From: Notospermus geniculatus
Taxonomy: Eukaryota; Nemertea; Pilidiophora; Heteronemertea; Lineidae
NCBI GenBank assembly: GCA_002633025.1
Contig: NMRB01001694.1
Coordinates: 3,337-67,336 of the forward strand
Length of the DNA stretch: 64,000 nucleotides
Reading direction: 5' to 3'
Shown here: positions 63,930 through 64,000 of the stretch, in pieces
Position numbering within the stretch: the stretch's first letter is position 1
Layout: each line of letters begins with the position of its first letter
Translations under genes and position numbers: made by a program
Notes under the pieces: generated by a model
Told to the model about the DNA's origin: nothing
Databases searched by the model: none
Seen by the model: only the letters and a program-made list of their open reading frames with translations

Positions 63930-64000
63930 TATGGTACGGGTGTATCACGCGTCTCTTCTGCGTCACGTCCGCGCACCACGGGTGAATGACGTTACATCGT
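63930..64000. mobile_element. Start of a further 26,637-family element
   Basis: atcacgcgtctcttctgcgt and cgaatgacgttacat-like text match the elements in introns 7 and 48; cut by the window end. Confidence 0.55.

Overview
This is a metazoan nuclear window: short phase-matched exons with GT-AG introns, tRNA-derived SINEs, dense small inverted-repeat DNA elements and minisatellites. The repeat landscape (abundant aggcctac, accggtac and acatgta strings, very high transposon load) looks to me like a marine invertebrate, perhaps an echinoderm or other non-vertebrate deuterostome; no gene here fixes the taxon.

Left third (about 1-16,600): a direct repeat. Copy 1 (about 141-6,564) and copy 2 (about 7,567-16,210) each hold the same four-exon, all phase-0 gene for a small three-helix membrane protein of 107/108 residues that resembles TMEM243. 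Its C-terminal exons differ only by a silent change, while the non-coding DNA differs by many whole-element insertions. This gives natural empty sites for several transposons: a TTA-flanked element and a SINE-sized insert in copy 1; a mariner with two nested elements and a foldback element in copy 2. The repeat is either a young tandem duplication or two haplotypes placed in series.

Middle (16,600-21,000): GC-rich foldback elements with GGATCC ends, a hAT-type MITE with an 8-bp target-site duplication, a 53-bp minisatellite, and a possible non-coding first exon or promoter near 17.4-17.7 kb.

Right two thirds (21,169 to the window end): one giant plus-strand cadherin-superfamily gene. I can place 66 coding exons (exons 1 and 2 appear twice because two contigs overlap at the N at 22,000), about 3,560 codons, from a signal peptide to an open 3' end beyond the window. 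The first seven visible linkers are mostly classical Ca-binding linkers (DxNDNxPxF type). From exon 20 on, 24 consecutive repeats carry a different linker, approximately hxRNxNxPxF, in which the acidic Ca ligands are replaced by basic or neutral residues. These repeats are encoded by a strict two-exon module: an alpha exon of about 40-50 codons and a beta exon of about 59-70 codons, every boundary in phase 0. Module logic exposes two assembly losses: an alpha exon missing at the N at 47,192, and about one half-repeat plus linker missing at the 29-N gap at 31,341.

The introns are crowded with small non-autonomous elements, several families recurring in more than one intron. No rRNA, CRISPR or prokaryotic feature is present.
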